Virus record (IMG/VR): IMGVR_UViG_3300035698_003935
Location: 1-40,617 of that record
Reading direction: 5' to 3' (one strand)
From: a virus
DNA length: 40,617 bases
In this document: positions 38,487-40,617 of the stretch, piece after piece
Position numbering within the stretch: the stretch's first letter is position 1
Layout: every line of letters starts with the position of its first letter
Notes under the pieces: generated by a model
Database searches by the model: none
Seen by the model: the letters and a program-made list of their open reading frames with translations, nothing else
What the model was told of the DNA's origin: nothing
Program-made: the position numbers and the translations under genes

Positions 38487-38921
38487 ATGAAACAATGCCA
38501 CAAGTGTAACAGAACAATGACTAACCGTCATTTCAGACTTGAACCTAAGAATGAAGATAACCTTTCTAATCTATGTAGAAATTGTACAGAGTATCAAGAC
38601 AACTATAGGAAGTTCGGTAAAGCAGAACCTAATAGTCTATATGAATATCTACATACATTAAGGAGTAAATCCTCTTATTGTATGCGTTGTGGGAGATTAT
38701 TCAACTATGTAGAGCCAGAGGGTAAGAGAAGAAAGAGAAGGAAACTCGCCTATAAAGCAGAATATCTTAGAGGGTTATACTTATGTGAAGAATGTTATTG
38801 TGATGAAATGCATGAAAAGAAGTTTAAGGTCGGAGAGGGTTGGCATCTTGTTTCCGAAATAACAGTAAAAGAGTATAATAAATTATATAAGGACTACCCA
38901 AATCCTTACAAGGAGAAATAA
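38487..38921 (+). CDS. Zinc-finger protein with four CxxC knuckles
   Basis: A 144-residue protein started at 38487 (AAAAATATG, beginning KQCHKCNRTM) rather than the ATG at 38436. Four CxxC pairs (CHKC, CRNC, CMRC, CEEC) suggest two zinc sites, with a very basic stretch (EGKRRKRRKLAYKAE) between the last pairs. Probably binds nucleic acid. Ends with AAGGAG that serves the next gene. Confidence 0.65.
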   Translation: MKQCHKCNRTMTNRHFRLEPKNEDNLSNLCRNCTEYQDNYRKFGKAEPNSLYEYLHTLRSKSSYCMRCGRLFNYVEPEGKRRKRRKLAYKAEYLRGLYLCEECYCDEMHEKKFKVGEGWHLVSEITVKEYNKLYKDYPNPYKEK

Positions 38922-38922
38922 T

Positions 38923-38994
38923 ATGACTAAACTACAAGCAGAAATTATAGTAGAACAACTAAAAGAGATAGAAAGGAAAATCAAAATGCTATGA
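38923..38994 (+). CDS. Tiny helical peptide
   Basis: A 23-residue amphipathic helix (KLQAEIIVEQLKEIERKIKM). A good AAGGAG site lies seven bases before the ATG and the stop overlaps the next start as ATGA, so it may work mainly to couple translation. Confidence 0.4.
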   Translation: MTKLQAEIIVEQLKEIERKIKML

Positions 38995-39173
38995 AAATAG
39001 AAAGACGAATCCCCAAAGAACAATATGGATATTATAATATCATATTTGATTCTAAGGAAGAATTTGAAAAAGAATTTAAAAACATTAAAATAATCATAGA
39101 TGAGGTTGAATTATCTGCTGTTGAGAAAGAGCTAGATGATGAATTTGTAAGAAAAGGCTCATTTATAAGTTAA
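38991..39173 (+). CDS. Small hypothetical protein
   Basis: A 60-residue charged protein (KIERRIPKEQYGYYNIIFDS ... VEKELDDEFVRKGSF). No family recognised. Coupled by ATGA to the tiny gene before it. Confidence 0.5.
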   Translation: MKIERRIPKEQYGYYNIIFDSKEEFEKEFKNIKIIIDEVELSAVEKELDDEFVRKGSFIS

Positions 39174-39188
39174 GAAAGGTAAAATAAT

Positions 39189-39446
39189 ATGAATGTTACA
39201 AAAAGGAAGATGATGAATAAGATGTGGGATTTTATATGTGAACACAGAAAAGAGATTACAGAGTTAGAAAATAAAAGAGTATATATACCAAAAATGAATA
39301 ATATTACCTGTGTTGAAAATTTAGAACAAATCCATAAAAGTGCAACCCTTACAGAAGCAGTACAACTTATAATAGATTATTTAGATATAAAATATGAAGA
39401 TATTAAGAAAACACCAGCAAAATTAACTAAGAAAGGAACAAAATAA
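39189..39446 (+). CDS. Small hypothetical protein
   Basis: An 85-residue helical protein (KMMNKMWDFICEHRKEITEL ... TEAVQLIIDYLDIKYEDIKK). GAAAGG lies about nine bases before the ATG. Directly upstream of the SSB-like gene. Function unknown. Confidence 0.55.
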   Translation: MNVTKRKMMNKMWDFICEHRKEITELENKRVYIPKMNNITCVENLEQIHKSATLTEAVQLIIDYLDIKYEDIKKTPAKLTKKGTK

Positions 39447-39447
39447 T

Positions 39448-39885
39448 ATGGAACAGTCACCATTAAAAATGGAAATCATTAAGATTAACGGGATAGAACT
39501 CGTTGAAAAGGGAAATAACACTAATAAATGGAAAGAATATGCTGTAAAAGTAGACGATTATATTAAAGGAACTCATTATTCTATACCATTAAAGAAAAAA
39601 GATGGAGAAGAAACTGCCGCTTATAAAACATTTAAGGCTAAAAGGTCTGAATGGGAAGAACAGTTTATAGCTAATCAATCTGTAGAGGTAGGGGTAGCTT
39701 GTAGTGAAAAGATAGTAGATTGGAAGAGAGAAGGTAAAGAGGGAACATCTACTTATAAGACAATTAGGTTTTTTAAAGAAGCTGATGAATTAAGAAATGA
39801 ATTATCTAAGGAAGAATCTATTCAGACAGCACCAGAACAACCTAAGAATACAGACCCAATGCCACTAGAAGACATACCATTTTAA
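39448..39885 (+). CDS. ssb: Single-stranded DNA-binding protein (SSB-like)
   Basis: A 145-residue protein. The first 100 residues are beta-rich as in an OB fold (IIKINGIELVEKGNNTNKWK, VEVGVACSEKIVDWK), and the chain ends DPMPLEDIPF, matching the acidic D-D-D-I-P-F tip by which bacterial SSBs recruit replication proteins. AAAGGA precedes the start by ten bases. It probably coats phage ssDNA and brings in host replication enzymes, since the phage has no polymerase I can see. Confidence 0.75.
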   Translation: MEQSPLKMEIIKINGIELVEKGNNTNKWKEYAVKVDDYIKGTHYSIPLKKKDGEETAAYKTFKAKRSEWEEQFIANQSVEVGVACSEKIVDWKREGKEGTSTYKTIRFFKEADELRNELSKEESIQTAPEQPKNTDPMPLEDIPF

Positions 39886-39890
39886 ATAAT

Positions 39891-40148
39891 ATGAATAAAG
39901 AAACAATATTAAAGAAAGCTATAGAGAAAGCAGTTAAGAATGGGTATGATGATGGTGCAGGGTTTAAATACGATTTCGCTACATATCATAATGTTTATGA
40001 ATCAGTTATCTTTTCTCACGATTTCGCTAAAGCATTTTGGGGTGAAGAAAGGTCTTGTACTTATAATATAAACAGAGGGTGGAAGTATCACCTAAAACAA
40101 ATGGTATTAGAAGAAGACCCAATTAAATATTTAGAGAGGTTCCTATGA
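39891..40148 (+). CDS. Conserved phage hypothetical protein
   Basis: An 85-residue protein with SVIFSHDFAKAFWGEE and WKYHLKQMVLEEDPIKYLERF, a pattern common in small phage proteins of unknown function. Its stop overlaps the glycosyltransferase start as ATGA, tying the early genes to the glycan island in one transcript. Confidence 0.7.
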   Translation: MNKETILKKAIEKAVKNGYDDGAGFKYDFATYHNVYESVIFSHDFAKAFWGEERSCTYNINRGWKYHLKQMVLEEDPIKYLERFL

Positions 40149-40617
40149 AAAAACCATTGATTTCAATAGTCATTCCTAGAAAGATGGGTCAGGACTCAAG
40201 AGTTACTCTAAAGTCTCTTAAAACGCAAGATTTTAACGATTATGAGGTGATAGAAGTACCTGACGAATGGAAAGGAGCTAATTATGCTAGAAACTTAGGA
40301 GCAAGTAGAGCTAAGAGTAATTTAATCTTGTTTTGTGATAATGATATTGAATGGGAAGATGACGGAATAACATCTCTGTATAATGCTCTTATGTTTAATC
40401 CTGATAAGGCATATAGTTACGGTGCTTATGTATCATATCACGAGGGATATCCTGAGGTTATTTATGGAGATATAGACTTTAACCCCACAATATTAGAAGA
40501 CCACAACTATATATCTACCATGTGTCTAGTAAGGAAGAAAGATTTTGTAGAGGTTGGGGGATTTGATGAGAGGATAGAGAGATTTCAAGACTGGGACTTA
40601 TGGCTTACAATGTTGAA
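40145..40617 (+). CDS. GT2 glycosyltransferase, N-terminal part (continues at 1-251)
   Basis: Start of the 198-residue enzyme that ends at 251 on the circular map. LISIVIPRKMGQDSRVTLKS is the first strand and loop of a GT-A fold, ANYARNLGASRAKSN is the usual GT2 helix, and ILFCDNDIEW at 61-70 carries the DXD variant (D65, D67). It is the first gene of the glycan and phosphonate island and overlaps the last early gene. Confidence 0.88.
   Translation, partial: MKKPLISIVIPRKMGQDSRVTLKSLKTQDFNDYEVIEVPDEWKGANYARNLGASRAKSNLILFCDNDIEWEDDGITSLYNALMFNPDKAYSYGAYVSYHEGYPEVIYGDIDFNPTILEDHNYISTMCLVRKKDFVEVGGFDERIERFQDWDLWLTML
40491..40617. repeat. Terminal direct repeat, right copy
   Basis: Exact copy of 1-127; see the left copy. 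The circular unit ends at 40490. Confidence 0.95.

Noticed and set aside
1-40617. Alternative genetic code with TGA read as an amino acid
   Set aside because: TGA ends many genes in ATGA overlaps with correctly sized products (for example PEP mutase and the YopX-like gene), so it is a stop.

Overview
The window is one complete circular phage genome, linearised. Bases 1-127 recur exactly at 40491-40617, so the unit is about 40,490 bp and one glycosyltransferase gene (40145 through the join to 251) runs across the ends. The DNA is AT-rich and reads with the standard code (TGA, TAA and TAG all act as stops). The host cannot be named from sequence. The virion genes (small and large terminase, portal, scaffold, coat, an SU10-like adaptor, a beta-propeller nozzle candidate, two large late virion proteins, no tape-measure-sized gene) point to a short-tailed, podovirus-like particle.

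Layout. (1) 34081-11209, minus strand: the virion and lysis operon, in order terminase, portal, scaffold, coat, glycosyltransferase, fibres, a run of tiny membrane-protein genes, phosphoesterase, papain-like protease and holin candidate, glycosyltransferase, collagen-like and beta-repeat fibres, glycosyltransferase, adaptor, nozzle, LysM protein, terminal virion protein. A perfect-consensus promoter at 34314-34342 feeds it. (2) 34177-35105: non-coding, AT-rich, with promoters firing both ways, inverted repeats and one DnaA-box-like site; the best place for an origin. (3) 35106-40148, plus strand: small early genes (zinc ribbons, winged helix, YopX, SSB), a 3D-domain wall-hydrolase-like protein, and about 300 nt of strongly foldable non-coding DNA. 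(4) 40145 through the join to about 9556, plus strand: a glycan and phosphonate island, followed to 11062 by an HNH nuclease, winged-helix and small zinc-binding genes.

The most striking content is the island. It carries PEP mutase, both halves of a split phosphonopyruvate decarboxylase, an iron-type alcohol dehydrogenase suited to reduce phosphonoacetaldehyde, a TagD-like cytidylyltransferase and a LicD-like transferase. On paper that is a route from phosphoenolpyruvate to 2-hydroxyethylphosphonate, its CMP-activated form, and transfer to a glycan. Around these lie GT2 glycosyltransferases, a DUF6625-like protein, an LmbE-type deacetylase, a GNAT acetyltransferase and a half-length DegT aminotransferase. 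Three more glycosyltransferases sit between virion genes. My reading, as inference, is that this phage builds phosphonate-bearing glycans and places them on its own particle, on the host surface, or both.

I recognise no DNA or RNA polymerase, primase, helicase, integrase or CI-type repressor; only an SSB-like protein stands for replication. Many genes are chained by ATGA overlaps or TAATATG junctions with no Shine-Dalgarno, whereas the small lysis-region genes have strong GGAGG sites.
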